33,426 bases of DNA from NCBI RefSeq assembly GCF_003046625.1, contig NZ_QAAD01000031.1, positions 1-33,426 on the forward strand, written 5' to 3'. Below, piece by piece: positions 14,879 to 23,140 of this stretch. A model generated the notes under the pieces. It was given only the letters and a program-made list of their open reading frames with translations. It was not told the DNA's origin and searched no databases. This stretch comes from Mangrovibacterium marinum. GTDB lineage: Bacteria > Bacteroidota > Bacteroidia > Bacteroidales > Prolixibacteraceae. Numbering within the stretch: position 1 is the first letter of the stretch; each line of letters starts with the position of its first letter. Position numbers and translations under genes: made by a program.

Positions 14879-14937
14879 AAGCTCTTTTGCAAGCCTTTGG
14901 TCTGAGCGTTGGCTCGTGCGGGCTTGCAAATGTGCTT
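14879..14937 (+). repeat. Nested payload hairpin II-3
   Basis: Outer AAGC/GCTT, internal loop TCTT against ATGT, inner TTGCAAGCC/GGCTTGCAA, apical GAGC/GCTC. Its last bases overlap the stop codon of the ATPase gene (14936-14938). Confidence 0.78.
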
Positions 14938-17539
14938 ACGACTGTGCGCCGGCTTTTATTTCATTTCTTAATTCCTTTAATTCTTTTTTCAGTTCATTAA
15001 ATTCATCCATTTCTCTTTTTAAATCATCTGGCTCAGGTTTATTTGAAACAAAAGTATCACTGTGTAAATGAGCCTCAATGTATCGAGATAAGTGTCCAAC
15101 TTTTGCAATAAGTTTTTTAGTAAAATCCGGTAATACAACAACGTCTTTTAGTCGTTCAACACTCACTCTTTCATCAAATCTAAGGACAACAGCTTGAAAT
15201 AAATCAAAAATAATCAAGTACTCATAATTTGTTCTTAATGAAGAAAATCCAGTCCTTAATAATTTTTCACGCTCTGTTGGAGATGTTTCTTTTCTGGCTG
15301 CTTTCCAAGCATCATCTGCATTTTTTAATGATTTATAATCGCCTTCAGTTGCAGGACTATTATTATTCGAAACAATTCCAGTTTTATCGTTAATCTTTTC
15401 AATCCAGTGGCATTGAATGTCAATCATTAATTCACTTAGATTTTTTAAGTAATTAACAAATAATAAATCATGCGTAAAAATTATCACTTGCTTTGTTTCA
15501 GCTAATTTCACCAGTCTTTCCGCTATCAATGCACGTCTTTGATGGTCAAGTGAGGTAACTGGGTCATCGAAAACAACACCTTTATTCTGTGGATTTAATT
15601 GTACTTCTGTCAAGAAATCAGCCAACGAAATCGCTCGTTGCTCCCCTTCACTTAAAATCAGACTTGCTTTTTTATTTGCTATTGAGAGCTTTCTAAGTGT
15701 TTTTAACCTATCATTCCTCTGTTTTATCTCAATAAATTTGGGGGCTTTTAGAAAATCGCATTCCGTTTCAAAGGTTGATGTGTATTTATCGGTAATATGT
15801 TGATTGAATAGACTGCCCTGAAGCGTTGTCAATGAATTAGTTCGAAATGCTCCTAAAGAATTTTCTGCTTTTGAAATCCATTTACAAGTTAAAACATATT
15901 CAATTATTTGAGAAAGAAGCTTTGACAATAAACTTTTGTCTGTCAAATAGTTTTGTTGGAAAGTTAATGTTGCTATTTCTTGGTCTGGTTTCTTTTTGAA
16001 TAGTTCATCAATGCTTTCGTTCAGTTTTTGCGAGATTGGATTTAGCTCACTTGTATTTACTGTAAAAACGGTTACTAATAGTTCTTTATTTAGCTTTTCA
16101 AGATTTTGGATTAAGTTGTTTTTTGAGTTTTCTGAATCTGTTACAATCTTTTGCCATTTTTCAGTCTGGTCAGGATGATATTGTTTTAAAAATCCAAAAA
16201 GATTAGTTGTGTCATTAAATACAACAGTTGGTAGGTTTTTTAATTCACGTATTGCATTGGCAATATCTTGTTTAATCTTGTTTAGCTCAGTTTCAGCCTG
16301 ACTTTGCAATAATTTCCAATAAGTATCAATTAAAGATTTTTCATTACCCGATATTGGTTGCAAACAAAATAAACAACGGTCGCCTTCAACCGGATAATTA
16401 TTCCCATCACCTTTTTTGTTCTCAATTTGAATTTTATAATTCCGTGCTGCAATTACAAAATCACGCCAAGGCTGACTGCCAACCAAATCAATATTATATT
16501 TTTCAAAACTCTTTATTCCTTCTGCATTTACAAGTGTTTGTGTTTTATAAAAATTATCTAAAAGACCATAATAGTAATCTATTTTTTCCTGAGTCAGAAA
16601 GTTTATAATATTCTGTTGTTTCTGAATAAAATCGGATAATTCCCGTTGAAGCTTTTCAAAAGCGGAAATCTTTTCCTGTATGTTTAATGCTTTTAATTCT
16701 GCAATTTTCTTTTTTATTCCTTCAAGCTTTTCTGCATCTTCTTCTGAAAAATTTGCATAGGCTTTAAGTTTTTCAATATCTGTTTGTGAATTAAAGCTTT
16801 CAACAGCTTTCTTTATTTCATTATCATTTTGAAAATGAATTAAGAAAGGATTTGTCTTTTTAAGAGAATTTATTTCAGTATTAATATTTGATTTAAGTTC
16901 CTCAAATAATTGTAAAATTTTCTCGAAGAAGTCGAAACCACTCGGAGTAAAGTTTAATTGGTTATCATTATCGAGATGTATTTTGACGCTTTGGGTATCA
17001 AAAACAGAATATTGAGAAAATTCAAAACAATTCTTATCAGCAGGGAAGAATTTGTCGAGAGTTCCACCATTGGACTTGAAAACAAATTTACATGTTGGCT
17101 GTCCACTTTCAGTCTCGTTAAAGACATTTCCTAAAATGTTTTTATCACCTCTTGAATTATAAAAAGCATTATTTAATAATCTTATGTATCCGGATTTGCC
17201 AGTTCCATTATTGCCATATATGACAGTCAGATTTTTGTTGATTTCTATTTCCTGACCAGAAATTAATGCATTTACATTTTCAATGTCTTTTACAGCTTGT
17301 AACTCAATATCATTTGTTGTAGATGAAACTGAAGTTTCGATTTCGTTAAATACAATTGGCGTTTGTTCATTTTCAGCGGGTTTCAAACCGTTTTCTTCTT
17401 TAAAGAATGTAAGTGTATTAGATAGTAAATTTTCATCAATTACTTGACCTTCCAGAATTTGATTACCTGAAAATTGCAGCCAATAAGGTTGATTTCTAAG
17501 CCACTCAATAATTTGATTTTTTAGTATTGCTTTACACAT
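14936..17539 (-). CDS. SMC/RecF-type ATPase with CxxC zinc-hook motif (AAA_13-like, RloC/PrrC-related), putative defence protein
   Basis: 867 residues. Walker A GNNGTGKS at 109-116; long coiled coils about 205-320 and 400-515 flank the motif RCLFCLQ (C389, C392), placed like the zinc hook of Rad50 and RloC. The ABC signature is ILSEGEQ (about 628-634), Walker B GVVFDDP (654-660), D-loop SLDHQRR and switch FTHD (688-691). The C-terminal 130 residues, with LRTNYEYLI and HLHSDT, lie where PrrC/RloC proteins carry the anticodon nuclease, but I cannot confirm the Arg-Glu-His triad. It follows the Ntn-hydrolase-like gene by 18 bases, so the two form a pair. The likely role is phage or plasmid defence: the ATPase senses DNA and drives a toxic C-terminal activity. 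Confidence 0.75.
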   Translation of the reverse strand: MCKAILKNQIIEWLRNQPYWLQFSGNQILEGQVIDENLLSNTLTFFKEENGLKPAENEQTPIVFNEIETSVSSTTNDIELQAVKDIENVNALISGQEIEINKNLTVIYGNNGTGKSGYIRLLNNAFYNSRGDKNILGNVFNETESGQPTCKFVFKSNGGTLDKFFPADKNCFEFSQYSVFDTQSVKIHLDNDNQLNFTPSGFDFFEKILQLFEELKSNINTEINSLKKTNPFLIHFQNDNEIKKAVESFNSQTDIEKLKAYANFSEEDAEKLEGIKKKIAELKALNIQEKISAFEKLQRELSDFIQKQQNIINFLTQEKIDYYYGLLDNFYKTQTLVNAEGIKSFEKYNIDLVGSQPWRDFVIAARNYKIQIENKKGDGNNYPVEGDRCLFCLQPISGNEKSLIDTYWKLLQSQAETELNKIKQDIANAIRELKNLPTVVFNDTTNLFGFLKQYHPDQTEKWQKIVTDSENSKNNLIQNLEKLNKELLVTVFTVNTSELNPISQKLNESIDELFKKKPDQEIATLTFQQNYLTDKSLLSKLLSQIIEYVLTCKWISKAENSLGAFRTNSLTTLQGSLFNQHITDKYTSTFETECDFLKAPKFIEIKQRNDRLKTLRKLSIANKKASLILSEGEQRAISLADFLTEVQLNPQNKGVVFDDPVTSLDHQRRALIAERLVKLAETKQVIIFTHDLLFVNYLKNLSELMIDIQCHWIEKINDKTGIVSNNNSPATEGDYKSLKNADDAWKAARKETSPTEREKLLRTGFSSLRTNYEYLIIFDLFQAVVLRFDERVSVERLKDVVVLPDFTKKLIAKVGHLSRYIEAHLHSDTFVSNKPEPDDLKREMDEFNELKKELKELRNEIKAGAQS

Positions 17540-17557
17540 GGTTAATAAAATATAATT

Positions 17558-18415
17558 CTAAAATTTCTCTCCATATTTATCTCTCATCCAATCATTAATT
17601 TCTTTTTCAAATGGTTGAATGAAAGTATATGAAATATGAAAATCATCAAAATCAAGCACAATATCATTTTCGTATAGCTGTGTACCTCTTAATAAAAGTT
17701 TTCTTCTGATTAAATTGTTATTATTAATTTCATAATCATCAACGCCTTTAATCGTGAAATTATTTTCATCATCAAAATCTCCATATTGAATTGCCCCTCC
17801 AACACTTGGGACTCTTTCAGAGTTAATTATATTACGGAGTAATTTGATAGGGCTTAAGTTTTGTAATTTCTTTATATATTTTTCAGCCTCATCCTTTCCA
17901 CTGCCTAAACATTCAATCCAGTTGTCAACTAATATTTGTTTAAAAGTAGATTTTATTGGAAAGTCGGATAAATCAAGTTCAAATTTGTAAGTTTTTAATA
18001 ATTTATCTTTTGGACAAAATCCTGTGAGAAAAAATCCAGCAAGACCTTTTTCCCTTAAAACACTGCAAACTTTTTGCGATGTGTGTTCATGAAATTTTGA
18101 AATCAGTTTTGCAATTCCATTCATTGAAAAATCAGTGTAATGAGTATATTGCAGCCTTTGCAATACTTCATAAATAGCCTCTTTTATTATGTAAGAATTG
18201 GTTGATGAACCAGCAAAACATAATCCAATTTTATAATCATAATCTAAGGTCTGTTGTTGAGTTTCAAAATTAGTTGGGGAAAAAATTTTGACAGGTATCG
18301 AAAATATTTTTATACCAAAATCTATAAAAGATGAACAATCCGAATTCATTGATAATCTGCTATCAGAAGCAAAATGAATGTTGTTTCCAGATTTCCAAGC
18401 TAAACAAAGCGTCAT
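17558..18415 (-). CDS. Ntn-hydrolase/proteasome-like protein paired with the ATPase
   Basis: 285 residues from the ATG at 18415 (MTLCLAWKSGNN). The frame also extends to a GTG at 18454, inside hairpin II-4, but the ATG has a GGAA Shine-Dalgarno and places Thr right after Met. The N-terminus, MT-x4-W ... IHFASDSRLS, resembles the start of proteasome beta and HslV subunits (Thr nucleophile, then a strand and a GD/SD turn). The middle has GLCFAGSSTNSYIIKEAI and a segment about 130-160 with AGFFLTGF, like the second sheet strands of that fold. The C-terminal third is unassigned. Proteolytic or autocatalytic activity is inferred from the N-terminus only. It opens the two-gene operon of c5. Confidence 0.55.
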   Translation of the reverse strand: MTLCLAWKSGNNIHFASDSRLSMNSDCSSFIDFGIKIFSIPVKIFSPTNFETQQQTLDYDYKIGLCFAGSSTNSYIIKEAIYEVLQRLQYTHYTDFSMNGIAKLISKFHEHTSQKVCSVLREKGLAGFFLTGFCPKDKLLKTYKFELDLSDFPIKSTFKQILVDNWIECLGSGKDEAEKYIKKLQNLSPIKLLRNIINSERVPSVGGAIQYGDFDDENNFTIKGVDDYEINNNNLIRRKLLLRGTQLYENDIVLDFDDFHISYTFIQPFEKEINDWMRDKYGEKF

Positions 18416-18450
18416 ATTTATTCCATTTTTATATTTGAAGTCGTTCAGTA

Positions 18451-18506
18451 GCACTCTTTTGCAAATTTAGCATGTGTGCTGGCATGTGTGATTTGCAAAT
18501 GTGTGC
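18451..18506 (+). repeat. Nested payload hairpin II-4
   Basis: Outer GCAC/GTGC, internal loop TCTT against ATGT, inner TTGCAAAT/ATTTGCAA. The apex has CATGTG twice instead of GAGC/GCTC. It lies about 36 bases upstream of the Ntn-like start codon. Confidence 0.75.
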
Positions 18507-18660
18507 GGTATAGATGTATCTGTGCGGGGGGAGAAAAAAACAAAATAAATTCCCCTCAAACTGCACTGACCTATCAACGGAGCACCATCCCAGGTAATCC
18601 TTTTTTTGTAATTATTTCAATTTTCTTTTATTTGTTTAAATGTATCGTGTCTGTCCACTT
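18507..18660. other. c5 leader: conserved cassette frame, no gene
   Basis: No gene. It shares long identical runs with 27050-27190, such as GGGGGGAGAAAAAAACAAAA and TTTTTTTGTAATTATTTCAA-like text, and the core CTATCAACGGAGCACC. It probably holds the promoter of the c5 genes on the minus strand, but I could not fix a clear TAnnTTTG box. Confidence 0.6.
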
Positions 18661-18794
18661 GCTTACAACGGTTGGTGCAAGTTGCGTTGCGGATTTCGAA
18701 GAGCGTCTTCGTCCACCGGACGAAAGACGGTCAGAGAAAGGAACAACGGCAACTGAAACCACCGAGCCCGCGATGCAATTTGCACGTTGTTAGC
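18661..18794 (-). repeat. Cassette boundary site 5 (long attC-like palindrome)
   Basis: 134 bp. Left arm GTGCAA-G-TTGC-G-TTGCGG; right arm reverse complement GTGCAA-A-TTGC-A-TCGCGG. Left end GCTTACAAC starts c5; right end GTTAGCAGCC is the tail core of c6. The apex here has its own stem CGTC(TTT)CGTCC-like sequence unlike the other sites. Confidence 0.78.
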
Positions 18795-19259
18795 AGCCGG
18801 TTGTTTCGTATACTCAGTTTATTAACAGAATAAATGTATGATTTTCCGCGGAAAAGTTTTACAAAGTGCGGAAGCTTTTATCAACTTTTTTTGTTCAATT
18901 CGAAACAACGCGAAGTAGTTGCAAGTACAGCTATGGTTTACAGAGTAGGGGCGGGAACCAGCCCGTTCATGCCCAACTCCGCTGGCGGAAAACTTGCCTG
19001 CGCCGGAACATTCCTGCCAATTTTGTTTCCCTGCAAGTACCGGAAAGCAAAAAACAAGATTTCAGGCAACTACCGGCCATTCTTAAAAACTGGCAAACAA
19101 TCAGGCTGCGAAACAACCTGGCAAGCTATCAGACAGCGAAAAATTGGCAACTGCGCCAAACTTCTCCTGCAAGTTTTGTGACAGCAACCTGCCTGGGCGA
19201 GAACAAAAGCAAAGAACGAAGTTTCAGGTAACCACCATTTGGCTTTTATCCAACTGGCT
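18795..19259. other. Cassette c6: no convincing gene
   Basis: About 460 bases without a credible minus-strand gene: the first minus-strand ATG after the boundary is followed by a stop within four codons. Two overlapping plus-strand frames (18834-19181 and 18866-19231) are antisense to the array, read as low-complexity Arg/Lys/Gln-rich text and look spurious. The sequence is full of short variants of TTGCCAG, TTGCAGG and TTGCCTG on the minus strand, spaced by 15-40 bases, so it may form a folded RNA. GC content is higher than in neighbouring cassettes. Confidence 0.4.
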
Positions 19260-19392
19260 GCTAACGGTTGGCGGTATGAGTAGTGCGGGATTTCGAAGCA
19301 CTTACTTATCAAACCGTTGCTATGTTTATTAAATGTACTCATGTTGAATTTACCACATTACCCCGCATTACTTATGACCGCGTGTTGTATGC
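19260..19392 (-). repeat. Cassette boundary site 6 (long attC-like palindrome)
   Basis: 133 bp. Left arm GCGGTAT-G-AGTA-G-TGCGGG; right arm reverse complement GCGGTcAT-A-AGTA-A-TGCGGG, with one extra base. Left end GGCTGCTAAC starts c6; right end GTTGTATGC is the tail core of c7. Confidence 0.8.
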
Positions 19393-19550
19393 TGGTGTTT
19401 ATTGTTCAAAGACAATCTGTTTCAAGTTTTTACAAATCTAATATTTTATCTTATCAATCTGCACTGAACTTGATACGGAGCATTAATTTATTTTGTTTTT
19501 TGTGGGAGGGCAAACCCCAAACCGCCCTTAAAGGCGGTAACAAGGCTGGT
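19393..19550. other. c7 tail: conserved cassette frame, no gene
   Basis: No gene. Near-identical to 14719-14830 over its first 110 bases, then the core CTTGATACGGAGCA, AATTTATTTTGTTTTTTG and the hairpin ACCGCC-cttaaa-GGCGGT (19521-19538). Confidence 0.65.
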
Positions 19551-19618
19551 ATTTGTTAGCTCTTTGGCAAGTTTTGGTTTGAGCGTGGCTCGTGTGACTT
19601 GCCAATGTGCTAACAAAT
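19551..19618 (+). repeat. Nested payload hairpin II-5
   Basis: Outer ATTTGTTAGC/GCTAACAAAT (perfect 10 bp), internal loop TCTT against ATGT, inner TGGCAAG/CTTGCCA, apical GAGC/GCTC. It ends 30 bases beyond the stop of the RND pump gene. Confidence 0.82.
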
Positions 19619-19648
19619 AGGGCTGATTGGTTAAAAAAATTATGATAT

Positions 19649-22600
19649 TTACATACCTTTAGCTTGTCCCATTATTTTTATTTTCAATTTCTCAAATGTA
19701 TAATAAATCATAGGTACAATAATCATTGACAAGAACATAGAAACTGTCAAACCTCCAATTAATACCCAACCGATTCCGTTTTTCCATTCAGCTCCGGCAC
19801 TGGCAGAAACGGCAAGAGGAATAAGCCCAATAATCATTGAAATATTGGTCATAAGAATGGCTCTAAAACGCAATAGTACAGCTTCGAGTATGGCATCCAC
19901 CAATGCTTTTCCTTCCTTTATTAGGTCGTTGGCAAAGTCGATTACAAGAATGGCATTTTTGGCTACCAGTCCGGCAAGCATAATAATACCCAAAATGGTA
20001 AACAAGCTAAGGTTTTCGTTTGCTAATGCCAGTGCAAACAATGCCCCGATAATTGCTAAAGGAATGGTAAACAGCACCACGAAAGGATGCAGCCAGTTAT
20101 TGTAAAGCAGAACCATAATTAAGTACATAAAAAGAATTGCGGCAATAAATGCAATTGCGAGCGACGCAAACGATTCGCTCATCATTTTCGACATTTTCGA
20201 ATATTCATGACTTGTACCTTGTGGGAAATTTGCCTGTTCTACTAAATTTTCGAATTGTTCAGTTGCAGTACCTTGCGAAACACCTACCAACTGGCAGGTA
20301 ATAGTTGCCGACGAGCCGCGGTTATATCTTTCTAAAACGCTTGGACCCAGTCCTTGTTCAATAGTTGCAAATTGCGATAAAGTAACAATGCCTTTGTGAG
20401 TTTTAAATTTTAACGATTCTAAATCAGATTTGTCTTTTCGATTAAATTCGTCGAGACGAATGTTGATATCATATTCGTTATCTCCAATCCGGTATTTATT
20501 ATCGGTGTTCCCGGCAAATGCCAGTTGAATATCTTTTGAAATTTCGCCTATTGTAAGTCCATAATATGCCAGCTTTTCTCTGTCAAAAAATACCTGGTAT
20601 TCAGGATTACCAAAATTCAGTGAATTTTCTACTTCTGTAGTTCCTTCAATAGAGCGAAGCAAATCGCAAAACATTTCGGAAGCTTTGTAAATACTATCAA
20701 TATTACTACCTTTTACATAGAATTTTATAGGAATGTCTTCGTTGCCCATAATGTTAACATTGGCAGCACTAACTTTAATGCCGGGCACTGTTTCCTCAAT
20801 TTTGGCACGTAATGTTCGAGCAATATTTTGTGAACTCATTTCGCGTTCTTCTAAAGGAACAAAAATTACATTAAACTCGGTAAAATAAGGTGTACTATTA
20901 TCAGTTGCAATAGCGTTTCCTGTTCGTTTACCAATAGTTGTATATAAATTTTCAACTTCAGGTTGTGAAAGGATAAGCTCTTCAACTTGCGAAGTAACTT
21001 TTAAATTCTCGTGTATTTTTGTCGATTTTGGCAATTCAATTCTTAAAATAGCATTTCCCCTGTCACCCGATTCCATAAACGAAGTGCCAATAAAACCTGC
21101 CGGAATAAGCCAAACGCTAAGAACAAACGCAACAATCACAAAGCCTGTTGTAAGCATTTTGTGGTGTAATGCCCACTTAAGCATATTTGTTATCCAAACA
21201 GCAAATTTTTCCAATAGTTTTTCAAAACCATCGAGTACTTTGCTTACGGCATTTTTCTTTGGTGTTTCAATTTTAGCATATCTCGAGGTTAATAAAGGCA
21301 CAAGTGTAAATGTAAATAGCAAACTAAAAAGCATAGATGCCACAATAACAATTGCATACTCGTGCAAAATTTGACCTGTGATTCCTGTAACCATTGATAT
21401 TGGAATAAATACAGCTGATAAAACAGCAGTAGTTGAAACAAGTGTAAGACCTATTTCTTTCATGCTGTCTTTTGTGGCATCAAACCTGTTTTTGCCCATT
21501 TCCATATGGCGGTGGATGTTTTCGATTATAACAATAGCATCGTCGACTACAGTACCAACAACCAACGAAAGCGAGGTTAAACTAATAAGGTCGAGCGAAA
21601 AATCGAGCAGGTACATAACAATGAATGTCCCTATTAATGATGTTGGAATAGTAACCAGAACAAAAAGGGTGTTTCGGTAACTTTTTAAGAACAAAAGCAT
21701 AATAAGTGAGACAAGGATAATTGCCATCATTAGGTCTTTACCAACAGCATTTGCTGCATTGAGTGTAAATACTGAATTATCGTTGGCAATTGTAAAATCT
21801 AATCCGGAATCGGCATAATCTACTTTTAGTTGTTCCAGTTTTTCCTGAACAAGTCGGCTTACATCTACAGCATTGGCTTCTTTTTGTTTTGAAACTTCAA
21901 TACCAATGGCTTCGACACCATTGATTTTTGCAATTGTTTTTATGTCTGAAATTCCTTCATATACATCGGCAATTTCTTCAAGGTAAATAGCATTGCCGGT
22001 ATTTGAATACCCTGCCACGGTTTTTCTTAACTGGTCGATAGATTGGTATTTTCCGGATAATCGCACCTTCATTTGAGTTTGTTCGTCTTCAATTTTACCG
22101 GCCGGGAATTCTATATTTGAAGCTCCAACAAGTTGAACAACTTGCTTTATAGTAAGGTTAAAAGCATCCAGTTTGTTTTTGTCGATGTTTACCTTAATTT
22201 CCTTTTGCATACCGCCAACCATATTCACATTTGCCACTCCTTTAATTTGCGATAAAGTCGGCTGTATTGTCTTATCGATAAGGTCAAAAAAATCGGTATT
22301 CGACAAAGCTGATGTTGCACCAATAGTAATAATTGGCAATTCACTTAAATCAATTGCCGAAACAGATGGTTCGTAAATGTCTTTTGGCAGTGTCCGACGG
22401 ATTTTGTCAAGTTTTGCTTTTACATCTTGTAAGGCATCCTTGGGGGCAATATCCATACTCATCATAAGTCTTACACTTGAAACACCTTCCATTGAAGCTG
22501 AAATTATTTCATCGATTCCTTCAACTTGTGCCAGTGCATTTTCGAGTGGAATGGTTACTGATTTTTCGATATCGCTTGCACCTGCACCTGGATACACTGT

Positions 22601-22744
22601 AGTTACAACAACTACCGGCGCACTAATATCGGGAATCAATTCATACTTTAGTTTTGTACCTAAAAACAATCCTGCCAATAAGGTTATTATGAGCAGAACT
22701 AGTGGAATTGTTGGTCGCTTGATTGATATATCTGATATATTCAT
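19649..22744 (-). CDS. RND efflux pump, HAE/AcrB-like inner-membrane transporter
   Basis: 1031 residues, normal for the family. The start MNISDISIKRPTIPLVLL leads into TM1; the TM4 proton-relay pair is D401-D402 (VVGTVVDDAIVIIENI) and the TM10 lysine is in LAGLVAKNAILVIDFAN. Two large periplasmic loops lie between TM1/2 and TM7/8. The DD pair, rather than DFG-x3-D, separates it from the metal pump of c2 and indicates a multidrug or hydrophobic-substrate exporter (HAE-type). It is the last gene of a tight four-gene operon (gaps of 12 bases) with an outer-membrane factor, an adaptor and a DUF2147 protein. Substrate unknown. Confidence 0.93.
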   Translation of the reverse strand: MNISDISIKRPTIPLVLLIITLLAGLFLGTKLKYELIPDISAPVVVVTTVYPGAGASDIEKSVTIPLENALAQVEGIDEIISASMEGVSSVRLMMSMDIAPKDALQDVKAKLDKIRRTLPKDIYEPSVSAIDLSELPIITIGATSALSNTDFFDLIDKTIQPTLSQIKGVANVNMVGGMQKEIKVNIDKNKLDAFNLTIKQVVQLVGASNIEFPAGKIEDEQTQMKVRLSGKYQSIDQLRKTVAGYSNTGNAIYLEEIADVYEGISDIKTIAKINGVEAIGIEVSKQKEANAVDVSRLVQEKLEQLKVDYADSGLDFTIANDNSVFTLNAANAVGKDLMMAIILVSLIMLLFLKSYRNTLFVLVTIPTSLIGTFIVMYLLDFSLDLISLTSLSLVVGTVVDDAIVIIENIHRHMEMGKNRFDATKDSMKEIGLTLVSTTAVLSAVFIPISMVTGITGQILHEYAIVIVASMLFSLLFTFTLVPLLTSRYAKIETPKKNAVSKVLDGFEKLLEKFAVWITNMLKWALHHKMLTTGFVIVAFVLSVWLIPAGFIGTSFMESGDRGNAILRIELPKSTKIHENLKVTSQVEELILSQPEVENLYTTIGKRTGNAIATDNSTPYFTEFNVIFVPLEEREMSSQNIARTLRAKIEETVPGIKVSAANVNIMGNEDIPIKFYVKGSNIDSIYKASEMFCDLLRSIEGTTEVENSLNFGNPEYQVFFDREKLAYYGLTIGEISKDIQLAFAGNTDNKYRIGDNEYDINIRLDEFNRKDKSDLESLKFKTHKGIVTLSQFATIEQGLGPSVLERYNRGSSATITCQLVGVSQGTATEQFENLVEQANFPQGTSHEYSKMSKMMSESFASLAIAFIAAILFMYLIMVLLYNNWLHPFVVLFTIPLAIIGALFALALANENLSLFTILGIIMLAGLVAKNAILVIDFANDLIKEGKALVDAILEAVLLRFRAILMTNISMIIGLIPLAVSASAGAEWKNGIGWVLIGGLTVSMFLSMIIVPMIYYTFEKLKIKIMGQAKGM

Positions 22745-22756
22745 ATTTTCAAAATT

Positions 22757-23128
22757 TTAAACTCGTGTCCAAATAACTTCTTTTTTAATAAATCCATATT
22801 TCATAAAAATCTTTATTTGATTAGTATTATGAAATTTGGTCATGCAGTCAAGTGTTTTTCCTTTAGCTGTTAAAATGCCACTTTCATACTGTTTTAATTT
22901 AGAATTATAGGTCAGGTCTTTAATGATAACATCCCCTATATTCACATCTTTGTCAGCATCTTTAGCTTTCCACACTACTTTTGCATTGTATTGGCCATTT
23001 GTTTGATAGAATTCAACCTTCATTTTTTTGTTTGCAGTAAGATATGTGCCAACTATGTTTTCTTGTTGAGAATATGCGGTCACAACTAAAAACAATGATA
23101 TTATTATTGTACTTATCGTCTTCTTCAT
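22757..23128 (-). CDS. DUF2147-family exported protein inside the RND operon
   Basis: 123 residues with a signal peptide (about 1-20, cleavage near AYS/QQ). The mature part opens with ENIVGTYLTANKKMKVEFYQ and includes YNAKVVWKAKDAD and VIIKDLTYNSKLKQYESG. That matches the pattern of DUF2147 (small beta-barrel-like periplasmic proteins, often with D/N-x2-N and YxGkI blocks). Role unknown. It lies between the adaptor and pump genes with 12-base gaps on both sides, an unusual place, so it may be an accessory subunit of this pump. Confidence 0.78.
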   Translation of the reverse strand: MKKTISTIIISLFLVVTAYSQQENIVGTYLTANKKMKVEFYQTNGQYNAKVVWKAKDADKDVNIGDVIIKDLTYNSKLKQYESGILTAKGKTLDCMTKFHNTNQIKIFMKYGFIKKEVIWTRV

Positions 23129-23140
23129 GCTAGATATTTT

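Noticed and set aside
18834-19231. Two overlapping plus-strand frames in c6
   Set aside because: They are antisense to the array, mutually overlapping, with low-complexity basic composition; no support as genes.
413-19392. Calling the boundary palindromes canonical attC sites
   Set aside because: None ends in GTTRRRY (cores are GTTAGC, GTTACAG, GTTGTAA, GTTGGGG), and the recombinase is not IntI. I therefore call them attC-like.
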